This document shows, in pieces, positions 11,627 to 23,480 of a stretch of DNA of 64,000 nt (position 1 is the first letter of the stretch; each line of letters begins with the position of its first letter). Below the pieces are notes generated by a model. It was not told the DNA's origin. It saw only the letters and a list, made by a program, of their open reading frames with translations, and made no database searches. The position numbers and the translations under genes are program-made. The stretch is from Saksenaea vasiformis B4078 (Eukaryota > Mucoromycota > Mucoromycetes > Mucorales > Saksenaeaceae). The stretch lies in NCBI GenBank assembly GCA_000697055.1, contig JNDT01001814.1:1-64000 (forward strand), given 5' to 3'.

Positions 11627-13132
11627 TCAGTTATAAGGGGTGGGCTGTGCCATACTGTTGTTGTAGTACTGAGCATAGTACGGGTCCCAAACTTGTGTTG
11701 TCGTCATTGCATCTGCAGCAACTGAGTTGTTGTAACTTGGGAGCCACGGTTGCTGATAAAATGGTTGAGGAGAAGGTTGCCGATGATTTTCTTGAGATCT
11801 GTCACGTCCCCAAGACAACTACCAAAATAGAACAGTTATAACATTCATCTTTCGATCGTTTTTGCAATCAAACCTTGATAGGTCGCCCGTTTAAAAGGAT
11901 CCCTTGCAAAGCTACAATTGCAGCAGCGGCATTCATGTGGGAGTCCATCCTAAAATCAGGCAGGATGATTATATGGCTTCGCTATTTACCACGGTAACTT
12001 ACTTGACAAATGCGAAACCTCTGTCAGATTGGATCCTGATCTGTGTCACAAATCCATAAGGTTTAAAATGTTGCAACAGCTCATGCTCTTCATATCATTT
12101 TTAGCCCATTCAAAGAAAGAAAAAAAAAAGTGAAATGACTCACGCTGCGTGCCCTGTGCCAAATTCCCGACGTAGACTGTGCTATTATGTGCCGGTGTTT
12201 GCGCCAAGACTTGCTGGTACGTCAGATGCTGTGATGCTTTACATTTTCGTTTTTATCAATTGGTGATGAGTGCCTTTTAAGGGGGGGAAAGTACAAACTA
12301 ATATTCTTTTTTTATCACCACGTACCATTGTCGTTATGTGCATTTGTTTTTTGATTGGCCCAGTTCACACGAATTGCCCGGGATCCAAGCCGTTCACCAT
12401 TCATGGTTGCAATGGCTTGCTCGGCATGTTCCTTTTCTCGAAAGGCTACAAATCCAAACCCGCGCGACTTTCCGGTTGTCATGTCCCACATGACCCTTGC
12501 ATCCCTAGTTTTTTTTTTCCCTCCACTGAGAAAAGACCAAAACAAAAAAAATTCTTTGCCGATGTGAAAAAAAAAAAAATAAACAACTTACGACATGCTA
12601 TTAAATATGCCAAAAGCCTTGCTTAAAACGTCATCGTTCACTTCGGGACTCAAATCCCCCACAAAGATGTGGAAATGGGTGGAGGTATCATCCTTCTGAG
12701 TAGATCCCTGTGCTGCCCAATTGACTTTGATCTCCTTTTGGCGTAGAAAGCAGGAGTCGAATTAAGAAAAAGAAAAAGAAATGGGGTTTTGTTTAACTTA
12801 CACTACTAAAAATTCGTCTGCCATTCATCGTTTGCAGTGCGTGTTCAGCTGTTCGATGGTCGCCGAATTCGATAAAGCCATAATTTGTGCTACCGTGGGA
12901 AAACTGTGTATGTATGTGTGTATGTGGGTGCCTTGTCGTTGAGCCCAAAAAATAATTGTCGACATATAAAGTCTGGGCGGTCACCTACTTTTTTGTCGGG
13001 TATGACTTTGACGCTTTTAACGTAGCCAAACGCTGAGAAAATCTTGCTGAGCATGTAGTCTGCAACTCTGGGATCTAAATGACCCACGTAGAGTGCCTTG
13101 CAACCGTCATTGGCCGACTCATGGTATGTCAT
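11627..13132 (-). CDS. three-RRM RNA-binding protein, TIA1/Pub1-like
   Basis: Minus-strand exons: 12989-13132, 12802-12903, 12592-12734, 12326-12504, 12144-12236, 12003-12087, 11874-11949, 11627-11818, giving 337 aa. RRM1 (~12-82) has RNP2 LYVGHL and RNP1 YGFIEF. RRM2 (~103-180) has IFVGDL and [11 protein letters not shown]3 (~208-278) has VYVGNL and RGFAFVK. RRM spacing, the linker [12 protein letters not shown] before RRM3, PIKLSWGRD after it and a Gln/Tyr/Asn-rich tail all match the TIA1/Pub1/Nam8 group. These proteins bind U-rich RNA and act in splicing, mRNA stability and stress granules. Start chosen at [10 protein letters not shown]; a longer in-frame start at 13186 is unlikely because conserved sequence begins here. 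The 3' end lies 70 bp from that of the methyltransferase. Confidence 0.9.
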
Positions 13133-14536
13133 GGCGAGAAGGAGGAAAGGAGAAGCAAAAAAACTTGGATCGCGGAAAAACGTCATCCTATCGGATTTTT
13201 AATTGTGCCCTAACGTATAAAGAAAGTTGGTCAAAGGCCTCCACTGTTTGCTCGTCAGTTTAGAAGCTGTATCTAAGGAGGCCCGTGGGCAAACCATGCG
13301 TATTATTGGTTGGATTCAATCTGGGGTAAAAAAAAAATGGATCGACTTCTTTGCAGGTAACTTGCGAGAAGACATCATGAGTAACCATGACAAAAACGAC
13401 GTCGTCTGTTATGACGGCAACGTTCAAGGTCGTTCATTCATCAGGAGAAAACTGCCTCGTTCCTCGTTCCAACAATGTACAAGTAATATACAACAACAGT
13501 AGTATCAAGATATCAGTGAACCATACAGAGTGCGACTCTCGTTATAATTATGCCTTGTTTTTCCCGTTCTGTCTGAGAGTCTTGACACTGGACACCAGAT
13601 GATCATGCGTAGCAACAAGGAACATGTTGTGTAACGTCAGATATGTGCTTGAACATCATCATTGGCTGAATGTGAATTTTGCCCTGGAGGCAAACGATTT
13701 GTGTCTCCGCCGTGGTCTGGTCGGAACAGTCCGCGCTCTCCACTTCACACTTGATAGAGGCTTTGGTTTATGCTGACGCTTGCATGTACCCTACCCTAAA
13801 ACAAGCAGCCCCTCTGATTACACTAAAATAGTATATCATTTATTTATTTCTGAATGCGAATTTGTCTTTGCCTTTTTCATCTCGTCTGCGTAGCTTAAAC
13901 AGAAGCGCAATCGCTTTTAGAGCACAAAAACCGCTGAAAGAGGAAATACGTAGGTCGTTTTTTTCAATGTCCTTAAAGGATATCCACTGTTCTGCGTCCC
14001 TGTCGACTTCTATCTTCGTAATTTTGTAATAAATAATTTTTGATGTGTGCACGAGCAAATCTGACCTGGACGGCCTAGGTATAGAGTGAAACTACGCGCA
14101 AGCGATGATCACGGCAAAAAGGCTGTTCCCGGATCACTCTCAACTCGTTTACATTAGTAACCAAGCATTCGGACAATTAGGAAAAAAACTGCAGAACAGA
14201 GTGATCAGATCACACATGAGATTTTGAAAGGCTCAAAGAAAGTTTATGGACAAAAAAAAGGTAGTGAATCGTTAGAGGAACCACCAGCCTTAATTAAATG
14301 TTTGCGTCTCATGCAAGCCCGTGTCTTTGCCTTTACAGATATATACACTACGGATTGCGTATAGAAATTCGAAGTAACCGCACGAGTTTAGAGATGATGC
14401 GTATGCAGGAAGTCTTATTTTTGAAAATGCTGATGAATCGTGCCTCCAAATAGAGCAGAGGATCCTCTGGCTGTCACCAAGTCACCAATATGATGCCGGA
14501 GAGAAAACGTTTACTGTTTATTGAACAACTTTTTAC
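13133..14536. other. intergenic, no supported gene
   Basis: Only short frames are present. A minus-strand frame of 72 codons near 13840-14058 has no recognisable content. Confidence 0.45.
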
Positions 14537-14690
14537 GCTACTCTAAATAAACTATGCGTCCATGAAGAACCAAGTTTGCACTAAGGAAATAATTGAATAT
14601 GCGGTCATTAGTTCACAAATTGGCGACAAAATAATACTGTGCTTACATCAACTTGGTTTCCAGATGGGCGCATAATTTATTGGAGCAGCA
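14537..14690. repeat. hairpin MITE-like repeat, copy 1
   Basis: The arms are imperfect inverted repeats of about 38 bp. The left arm contains AACTATGCGTCCATGAAG, and the right arm contains ATGGGCGCATAATTTATTGG. The same structure recurs at 22881-23035. Similarity between the copies continues beyond the right arm, so this may be one end of a larger unit. Confidence 0.65.
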
Positions 14691-15331
14691 TAAAAAATTA
14701 TTCACGGTTGGTAAATGGAAGTTGATTTGATTGCCTTTTTACTTACCCCGAAGGTAACCAGGCCAGGAGCCTGGGCCAAGCCCGCATCTGAGTCCGGTGG
14801 GGCCAGCATGAAGGGTACCTGGCGACGACGGCCAGTGTTAAGAGAGTACGCCGTGCAGAGGACTTGAAGCGATGCAAACGTCTGGGAAGGTTCTGTTGTC
14901 GAAGTTGGATAAGGCAGTGTGCGATAATACTTGCTTACCTGGTGGTGAACAGGGAGCTACGCCACAGCCAGGACGGTTCGGGACAGCGGTCATGCAGGCT
15001 ATCGATAGACAAAAAATCATGAATAATTGTGTATGTATATAAATTGACATCCTTACCGGGGATGTTAAAGAGAACAGAGCCAAAGAAAAAAAGGAAATTC
15101 GTACGTTTGTTTAAGGATGGATTATTTTGAGTGGAACCTGTGCTTATCTTGAAACATTTTTACTGCTTTGCGATGGAATGCTGGGAATCCATCACTGAAG
15201 TACCTCAATGCAAAAAACGATGTTTTGTTCCAATGAGACATTTCCTTATCGTAAGACATTTTTACTGCTTTCCGACGGGATATCGGAAAACGATCACTGA
15301 AGCACCTTAATGCAAAAACGAAGTTACTCAC
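14691..15331 (-). repeat. dispersed ~0.7-kb repeat, copy 1, with exon-like blocks
   Basis: This unit matches 23036-23480 in order and orientation. On the minus strand it contains well-formed donors (GTAAGG, GTAAGC, GTAAGT) and acceptors. Joining the blocks gives an open frame through GRRRQVPFMLAPPDSDAGL-type sequence, preceded by a short Cys-containing stretch (CMTAVPNRPGCGVAPCSPP). Upstream, 15122-15331 carries a tandem duplication of a block encoding FALRYFSD...RKAVKM. Copy 2 has a 1-nt length difference that breaks the frame. It may be a small duplicated gene or a non-coding spliced RNA. I do not recognise the product. Confidence 0.45.
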
Positions 15332-15350
15332 ACACGAACTATTCGTAGGA

Positions 15351-15403
15351 TTGACGCAAAGTAAACTACTTCTCGCCGCAAAGACGCATCAATTTCCAGC
15401 GCT
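15351..15403 (-). repeat. short dispersed repeat, copy C (inverted)
   Basis: Reverse complement of the ~50-bp motif at 9671-9721 and 19328-19378. The shared core is GCGCTGGAAA.TGATRCGTCT followed by TTGCGGCGAGAAG. Confidence 0.65.
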
Positions 15404-15865
15404 AAACTTATTCAACTTGAACGTAAAAGGACATATAGCTCACGCAAACGTTGATTCCAAATCCAGTATTTCCAATCACATTATCCGCCAAAACAACCTA
15501 GAGATTGTCTACATTGAACTGCAGTACGTAGCGTAGATGCTTTTCGCATGTTTCTGCCCACAAGAGGTCTGCTCGTCTTTCAATTATGTTGAACTATCGT
15601 ACAGCATTGTCACCTGATGTATGTCATTTTATTAATGCATACGCTTTTCAAACGAAAAGCAAAACATAGAATGGACTGATTTGACCGCCTTAGTGGTTGT
15701 TCGTCGAATGAGGTGCTGCTTGAAAAAACGCGAAAAGTGGACAACTGCTTGAGATTGACAGTCACAAAGCAACTTTCTTACACCAAAAAACCGGCGCTTT
15801 TTTTTTTCTTGTCCACCGCGTTCATAACTTCTTTTTCATTTTCGAGCTTGCTCACCCATACTACC

Positions 15866-18044
15866 ATGTCCGATCAAAGCGAACAAGATATTATTGTTGA
15901 CGGAGATTCTCAAGAACTTACGGCAGAAAATGTGAAAACGGAAATCCCAACTAACGATGCCGTGCCTGAAGTGGCAACTCGCAGACGACGACCTGCTTCA
16001 TACGAAGTGGCAGACTATGACGAAATCGACGACGTTGACACAGACGATTTGTTAGACGAAGCCGACACTGTAACACAGCGTAAAGCTGCTACGAAACGTA
16101 AAACCAAGGCTACGACGCGACGCGCCACGACGACACGATCGCGTGCCAGGAAAACCAAGAGCACAGATGACATGGACGTTGACGCTGATAATAGCGGTTC
16201 AGAAAAGAAAAAATCTCGACGTAAATCGTCGGTTAAAAAAGCAAGCGCGAAATCAACACAGACAAAAGTGGACAAGGGCAAAAAGGTAAAGAAGGCTGAC
16301 TTCTTTGCAACGAGCTGATCCTCTTGCCCAGCCAAAGAAGGTTGCATACGATCCAGTACACGTCAGCAAGCTGGCCTCTGAGAATCCTGATGACTATTGG
16401 ACATACCATGCTGATTCAGAGTATCATATGGTTGACAGAATCAATGAAGAGAACCAGTTGGAGATTGTCCCTTGCAACATTAGCGATCAAGGTAAGAAGA
16501 AAGCAAGAACGTCGAAAGAAATGAGCGAACATGTTATGTCATGTAGCGGCCATTACAAGTATGACACTGTCACCTGACGGTACGCTTCTTGCAACGTTTT
16601 CAAATATTGGTGCGATAAAAATATGGGACATTGAAGACGATTTCAAACTTGTACGGAAATTACGAGACACAGAAGAAACTCATATCGATGAGTTTTACTG
16701 TGGAAAATTTGCATCAGAAACACAAGAGCTTATGGTCACGGGTGGCAAGCTTAAAGACAGACATCGATGGTCAGCACAGGACGATGACAACCATATCTTG
16801 CCATGTCCTATAAAGGTAAGTGCAGTAGTTATGTAGCATAAACTGAACACAAGTGTAGATCTTCAATATTGAGGAGTCTAAAGTGGTGGGAAAATTAGAG
16901 GGGCATACAGAAGAAATTCTTTGCATCAAAGCATTGACGTTTAACGGTCAAAAGTACTTCATATCAACGAGTCAGGATGGATATATCATCAAATGGCACA
17001 TGGATAGCGATTGGATGTAAGTAACTCTTTCATCGATGCCCTTTATTCAAACAGTACTTAGCAAACTGTTGGAAGCAACAAAGATGGATGATGGAGTGAC
17101 GTGTATGGCGTTTACCGTGTCCTTTGTGCCGAATACAGGAAACAAATACTTCCTTGCTGCATGTGACGAGCATTTACGACTGTACGATTTCGAAGAATCA
17201 CAGGTGAGTGTTGAGCTTCATTATGACTCGCCAGCTTTGCGCTTATGCACGTCGGCGTAGTTATTACAAACATTTGAGGACATATACTCGTCCTACTGCG
17301 ACTGCGGCAAATTCATCAAATGGTTAGATGAGCCCGCACTAGAGACTGAGAAACCTGCAGAAGATGAATTAAATGTAGATAAAATGGACGAAGATGTCGA
17401 CGAAAAGAAGACGGAACAGTACACGTGGTTTATTAGCAGAGGTGCGGAGATGTGTGATGTCAGCGATGGTGTTTGTAAGTGTTCATCTTTTTTATTTATG
17501 TGGGTCCTAATTTTATCGTTGGAAGCTTCCAAACCGAACACATGCACGCTACACAAGCTCGTCTATCCGGATCAACATGGCGGTCAGTTCAAGTTAGAAG
17601 AAGTAAAGCGCTTCAAACATGAAGAGTAAGGCAAATGAATGGGTGATGAGGTGACTAAAGCAATTATAGCTATCATGCCAACTCTTGGCTCGTCAAGATC
17701 ACATCAAACGGAAGATATATTCTTGCGCCAACAATCTATGGGCAGATCTTTGTCTTCAATATTTTGACAGGACAGTTAACAGCGATATTAAAAGATCACG
17801 ATGGTAACACGCTCATAGCGAAGATCTGCTTTAACTAACAAGTTTTTACAGACATAGAGGTCCGCGATGTAATTTTCCATCCGTATCGCCCATTAATTTT
17901 TTCAAGTGGCGATGGTAGGTCTTTATCAGGCTTTGCTATACGTTACTGACGCATAGTTACCTAGATGGCTGTGTCAAGGTATATACATACAAATCACTTG
18001 GAGAAGATCAGATAGAACAAGATCTGGATGTTGGAAATAACTGA
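15866..18044 (+). CDS. WD40-repeat protein with charged N-terminal tail
   Basis: Exons: 15866-16285, 16332-16491, 16547-16815, 16859-17016, 17062-17203, 17261-17474, 17527-17625, 17670-17813, 17852-17914, 17965-18044, giving 582 aa. Residues 1-140 are strongly acidic and then Lys/Arg-rich (YEVADYDEIDDVDTDDLLDE, then KRKTKATTRRATTTRSRARK), as in nuclear proteins. WD40 blades follow: SMTLSPDGTLLATFSN..IKIWDI, KLEGHTEEILCIKALTFNGQKYFISTSQDGYIIKWH, YFLAACDEHLRLYDF, WLVKITSNGRYILAPTIYGQIFVFN, and VRDVIFHPYRPLIFSSGDDGCVKVYTY. These imply a single propeller, probably a scaffold in a nuclear complex. The first intron is needed: without it the frame stops at 16318. I cannot assign it to a named family. 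Confidence 0.8.
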
Positions 18045-18525
18045 TAAAATCGATTTACATCATTGCAATCCATCATCCCGATCAAATCTCTTGATGAGTA
18101 ATGAGGTCGGCTTGGAACTTTTAGGGATCATACGTTACCACTTGAGGTCACCATACTCGTTATCAAAGCCCAGATCGGGATATCCGCTATGATCTCAGAA
18201 AACTGCAGTAGTATCTACATTATAGTAGTCTTCCGATAGATTGATGATATTATTGTAACGGCAATGTATTCCGTGCTATTGACTACCACTTGTTCCCGTC
18301 GTGCAATCATTGATCATTCTTTGCAGACTTCCAGAGAGTAACGTTGAAGTGTGCGGAGCTGTTACAACCAAATCTGCAGATAAAAAATTTCTACCCAATC
18401 AAGACGCAATCGTTTTGCTAGCTTGATGACGTAATGAAGTAGCAAATTTTTTTTTCAATGACAGATTGTTGGTTTTCGTACTGTCAAAAAAGCTTTCCCC
18501 CCTTTCTCTTGCTTTCACTGAAACT

Positions 18526-18853
18526 ATGGCTCACTCCAACGTCTGGAATTCCCGTCCCCGTCAATATGGCAAGGGTTCTCGCCAGTGGTATGTACTTGGT
18601 TTGTACTAGAGAGAACCAAAGAGAGAAGCCGCATGGGCGTCTAGAACACAGTTGCGTTGACCATTCCGTGTTTTCTATTACTGTGTATATAGCCGCGTCT
18701 GTGCTCACCGCGCCGGTTTGATCCGCAAGTATAACCTTGATATTTGCCGTCAGTGCTTCCGCGAGTATGCCAACGATATTGGCTTCCACAAGGTTTGTAA
18801 TCATCGGGTTTGGCTTGGATATGTACTGACATGGATCTTGTCAGTACCGTTAA
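18526..18853 (+). CDS. RPS29: 40S ribosomal protein S29 (uS14)
   Basis: Exons: 18526-18587, 18693-18792, 18845-18853, giving 56 aa, the exact length of eukaryotic uS14. The protein begins [20 protein letters not shown] and carries the four zinc-binding cysteines (QCRVC and DICRQCFRE). It ends [10 protein letters not shown], with YR and the stop encoded by a separate 9-nt exon. It sits in the head of the small subunit near the mRNA entry/decoding region. Both introns have GT/AG borders and good phase. The start is the first ATG and matches the conserved N-terminus. Confidence 0.96.
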
Positions 18854-21589
18854 ACGATACAACAGAGCAATAAATTCTCGCACATCACGAAAAAGCATAG
18901 ACATACACGTATCTACGTATACACAATAGCAGCAGTGTATGCGATCGCATTCATGTGGCTCTGCCATTGAGGAACAATGCATGTTTTGTGTAATAAAAAA
19001 GGCATACTGAACTCCATGTAGAATTGGAAAAGCGTACTGGATTAGTACTAATTGTGCCGTTTTTTTTAATACAGTAAAAGCAGTTAGTTCAGTGCAACAT
19101 CAATCAGCTATTGGTTTCCGAGTAACAGCACATGGTAAGATTTTCGCGATCAGAATAGCTCGGATGTACGGGATCTTTACAGCGCTGGGTCATTTTGGAT
19201 GGAGGCCCGCTTTGTTTTGCAGTCGTTCTGGTAGATCTCTCTTGATCTGTATCTTGCGGTAATACTGGACCTCGATGAGCATTGCGTCAAATAAGTATTA
19301 CGTTACGTACAGTTCGAATGAATTCTACGCTGGAAAGTGATACGTCTTTGCGATGAGAAGTAGCTTATCTTGCGTTAATCCGAGGAATTAGTCTGGGTCT
19401 TGCATTGCAGTACTTCATTGCTTCAATGATGATCTCTTGGTATCCCATCGGAACCAGTAAAAATGTCTCGATATAAGGAAGACGTATCATTGAAACAACG
19501 ACATTGTTTCTGCATTGTTGCGCGTACCCGTAACGAAATCTCTCTGCTCGCTTGATGGATACATGTAACCACTCTCCGAAGTAGGCTTGATATCATCATC
19601 GTCCTCGTCCTTGCTGACAGCTGCTTGTATCATATCTTCGTTTTTCACTGGGCGAGTCTATTCCTTCCTGATCAATCATAGCACCCGGGCTATGAGTATT
19701 TTCCATATATCCGTCGATTGCTCTTAATATATTGTTGGCTGTTTCTGTGGAGGGGCTTCGATACCTGCACCCTCTCGTCGAGCATGTGTTGACTATCTTA
19801 AGAAACGATCTATGGTCTGATGGCCAATGGTGCTACTTTTATGTTAAACAACCTATCGATTTTGTATGACTTGCTTAAGCGATATTCTTGATACAGTGAT
19901 GCTTTTCCTTTCCACCGTAGATATCGTTATATCGAGTGACCACTGTAGTAACAGTAACTCCTTGTACATCGCAATGTGCCAGATTCAGCACTTCTGCTCA
20001 GCGACTGCACTCTTGAACCGTGTTTTGCGATAATAGTTCTCTGAAGTCTCGACCGTCATGTTTGATGTGCCTGAATTTCGATATGACAATAAAACCTTGC
20101 AAATCAAATGGTGGGATTATAAATAGCAAATCTTGGCCTGATTTGGAGGATATTTTTACATGCAGTTATCACTGACAGAAATGCCAGCTTATTTCAAATC
20201 TAATGTCTGGTTCCCAGAGGTCGGTTGCCGCATGTTATTTATTTTCGAGATTGCGTTTTCAGGATATCAGTCGATACACATTCTTTCAACGTCCTGGACG
20301 GTGAATACACTGGTTCTTCAATGAGGCAATTTGAGAGATAAGGCGACAAATAAATGCTTCAATGTAAGGCGGTTTAGAAATCTTGTCTATATCAATGCTG
20401 CCTATGTGTCAGCCTGACACTCTTTATCTTCTATGTTCATATACCAGTCAATTCCGAGAAACATGTATGGACTTTTTATACATCTCATCATTGTCAGCCT
20501 GCTCACTGTACTCCTGCTTCATCGTCATATATGACAGGGTAATCTTTTACATAAATTTTGTACCATGTAGGACCAATATTACCCTATGGGAAAGTTGGAT
20601 ATGTGCCATCTATGTGTACTTTATTAATCTGCATGAGCTTAGTCTCTTGATAGACAGAAAGGTTATTCGATCCGCATAAAAAATCATTCATGGATAGTAA
20701 CTTTGACATACTTGAACGAATGTTCACTCAAACTGCAAGGGAAAGGGTGGGAAAGAGGTTCGAGAAGACGGTTTTTATGGAGCCACGTGGAGGAATACGA
20801 CATACAAGTCGTAACATCGGATTAGCGCAATTGGCTCATACGCTTGTAGTTGGCGGACCATCATTCATTCACCTGTCCGATGGAACAGCTCAGGTTCGGT
20901 ATCAGTACCTGTTTATTGTTTGCCAGGGATGACACAATTGTGGCACCGCATTAAAATTTTAGGGTCTCCTTACCGGACGCAATGTGCAGCTATAAAGATA
21001 CAGCTGATGATTTGTTGTCATTGGGATCGGTACTTTGGTCGCAAATGGATCGAAACAAGCGTTTCTTCAAGGATTGACACTGTATTCCTGTTCATCCGTT
21101 GTTTATTCACTTACTCCACAGATATCTTCGAAAGTATACGTGCGTACAAACGCATTGTTTGCGTCCCTGAACCTCCCTTCCCACACGTTGCATAAAGCAG
21201 CATATCAGTTGATTGTTGTGTAGGTTCATTCTGCTTATCATTACCATTCCGTCGACATCGGACGAAACAGCAGCTATCTGCGCTTAATAAAATGGTTGCT
21301 GAAAAAGTTATTACAACAAAAAGAAAAGAAAAGAGTAAGTGGCTCCTCCGCAAGAAAGCCAGTGCCTTTCCAGTGAATGGATGAAAACTTCTTGCTGACG
21401 CAAAACCTTGGCTATTCACTATGCGCGAAGCGGTGGAAGGGGTGGAGGAGAAGAGGAGAAGAAAATACCTTTTTGTATCACCCAGCAATTGTTACTGCGC
21501 TCACGTTTCTTTTCCCCCTTCCTTTCCCTTTGGCTGAGCATACTTCATACAGTGCAGTTGCATTAGCTCATTTCACTCGTTTCCGGATT
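18854..21589. other. long intergenic stretch, no supported gene
   Basis: It contains the short dispersed repeat at 19328-19378. Otherwise it holds only short unconnected frames, for example an 80-codon frame at 20690-20932 (GLAQLAHTLVVGGPSFIHL) with no family I recognise. It could be gene debris. The right end is the SHO1 promoter. Confidence 0.45.
19328..19378 (+). repeat. short dispersed repeat, copy B
   Basis: Nearly identical to 9671-9721 (shared GGAAAGTGATACGTCTTTGC type core and TGAGAAGTAG/GTTTAT). It lies in gene-free DNA. Confidence 0.65.
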
Positions 21590-22703
21590 ATGAACTTCAA
21601 CATCTCTCATGTCACCGCCAATCCCGTGGTATTGGCTAGTGTCATTGTGGCAGCTGTAAGCACAGCCTCGACAGCTTTCTCTTTTTCGCTCATGCAGAGA
21701 CTTGTAGATTGGTTGGCTCATCGCATTTGTCGGTGCCTGCGTTAGCTCGCTTCAAGGCATTGTGTGGTGGGTCATTATATATGAGCTGCTTTTCCTTATT
21801 GGCTTCTACTTTGTATTGGCACAATCGGCTTTTCACCAATACCAAATGATGGCAAGTGTTCGAATAAGGACAGACCAAAAAAATTTTTGCTCAATTTAAC
21901 TGACAACGAATTGAAATCAGATCTTTGTATTTCTGGCTATCAGCATTTCTATGTTGACTAGCACAGCAAACGACTTGTTGTTCTTTCACGGCTATCCCTC
22001 TTCGCATCGCGCCTCTGCAGCTGGCTGTATAATTATAATGATCGTGCAGGTAAAGAAGAAAGAGATCAAGGAGCGAGAAGGGTCGATTGACAGTTATCCT
22101 CCTATAATTTCCAACACAATTAGTATTGCTGGGTCATTTTGTTTGGTAGCAGTGAGGATTCCTATGTCCATCAGCTAGTCTATGGACTATCGCCAACTCA
22201 TCCAATGGTTCATCCACAGCAAGCACAAGCTAAAGAGAGTGTCGTCCCATTGTCAGCAGCAAATTACTCAGCAACGCGTCATGAGGAAACCGTTAATGCA
22301 CCACCCCAAGATACCAGACAGTTTTCAACATCATTGCACGCCTGTAAGTTGATTGAACTCAAAATTTAGGAATGTTGATATATTTTTGGTTGTTGGATAG
22401 ATCAAGCTAACCCCGAAGATCCCAATGAGTTATCATTTGGAAAAGGAGAAACATTGGAGATCCTGGATCGTCGGGGTAATTGGTGGCAAGCAAGAAAAAA
22501 TGATGGCACGATTGGCATTGTCCCCAGCAACTATGTAAGTATATTTTATTTTTACATATCAATGCATTGTCTAGATCATCAAGCTTATTATCATGATAGT
22601 TTGCTTCGCAATAATGCAATATAAAGCCTCGTACAACGTCCATCCTCTTTATTCATCTCTTGATTCAGGAGATACATTTACTAGTTATTTGCGACCCCCC
22701 TAA
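21590..22703 (+). CDS. SHO1: Sho1-type osmosensor: four TM segments plus SH3
   Basis: Exons: 21590-21655, 21708-21851, 21921-22049, 22124-22343, 22401-22534, 22575-22703, giving 273 aa. Four closely spaced membrane segments lie at ~12-34, 40-58, 71-83 and 102-118, with the family-typical [20 protein letters not shown] and ASAAGCII. A ~60-residue linker leads to an SH3 domain ([16 protein letters not shown], then GNWWQARK and GIVPSNY). Sho1 senses osmotic stress and recruits Pbs2 in the HOG MAPK pathway at the plasma membrane. The intron after exon 2 has a GC donor (GATG|GCAAGT). The tail after SNY ([13 protein letters not shown] and ~30 more residues) is unusual for Sho1, so the last exon boundary is less sure than the rest. 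Confidence 0.88.
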
Positions 22704-22880
22704 TGATAATACAGTTTATATCCTTCCAAGGAAAGAAAAACTGATAGTAGATGTACATGCTTTGTCACCCCTCTTGTCAACATCAAGATTTTTCTAGAAT
22801 CCACTGACACTGCTGGAACAGCACCTTGAGTTATTTCATGTGAGCATATTCAGCCTTTGACCATTCAGTAGGAGCTTACG

Positions 22881-23480
22881 CTGCTCTAAACAAATTATGC
22901 GTCCATGAAGAGCCAAGTTTGCGCTAAGGAGGAAATCGAATATACGGTCATCAGTTATTGAATTGGCAACAAAGTCACGCGTTTACTTACATCAACTTGG
23001 CCTTCGATGGACGCATAATTTGTTGGAGCGGCCACTTTGATGTCTTTTTACTTCGAAGGGTAAGCAGGTCTTGCAGACCGGGGCCGACCCGCAGTGGTCG
23101 AGATACGCACTGCAGAGGATTTGAAGCGATGCAACGTCTGGCGATCTATTGCAGAAGATGAATAATGCTGAGTGCGCGACAACATTTACTTACCTGAGTG
23201 AAAGGCGAAGAACACCGACACAGTCAAGACGGTTTGGGACAGAGGTCATGCAGGCTAAACGGCAGACAGAAAAGCATAAATAATCTTGTATATACAATGA
23301 ACTGGCATCCTTACCGGGGATGTTAAAGATAAACAGAGTCGAAGGAAAGAAAAAGGAAATCCTTGCATCTGTTTGAATACGGTATCATTTTGGGTGGGAC
23401 CTGTTCTTATCTTGAGACATTTTTACTGCTTTCGGCCAGGATATAAAGCCAATCACTGAAGCACCTTAGTGAAAGAAAGG
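22881..23480 (-). repeat. dispersed repeat, copy 2 (hairpin at 22881-23035 plus exon-like blocks)
   Basis: The left arm CAAATTATGCGTCCATGAAG pairs with ATGGACGCATAATTTG on the right, giving ~38-bp arms with few mismatches. After the hairpin come blocks matching copy 1: GAGGATTTGAAGCGATGCAA, GGTTTGGGACAGAGGTCATG, CTTACCGGGGATGTTAAAGA and GACATTTTTACTGCTTTCGG. Copy 2 lacks the tandem duplication seen in copy 1 and has small indels that would break any coding frame. Confidence 0.65.

Noticed and set aside
16015..16347. 110-codon minus ORF
   Set aside because: Antisense of the repetitive acidic/basic tail of the WD40 protein; composition-driven.
16305..16577. Separate small gene starting MQRADPLAQPKK
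   Set aside because: It is exon 2 of the WD40 gene plus intron sequence; the 46-nt first intron explains the frame change.
20690..20932. 80-codon plus ORF with GLAQLAHTLVVGGPSFIHL
   Set aside because: Not a family I recognise, and neighbouring frames do not connect through plausible introns. Kept only as possible debris.
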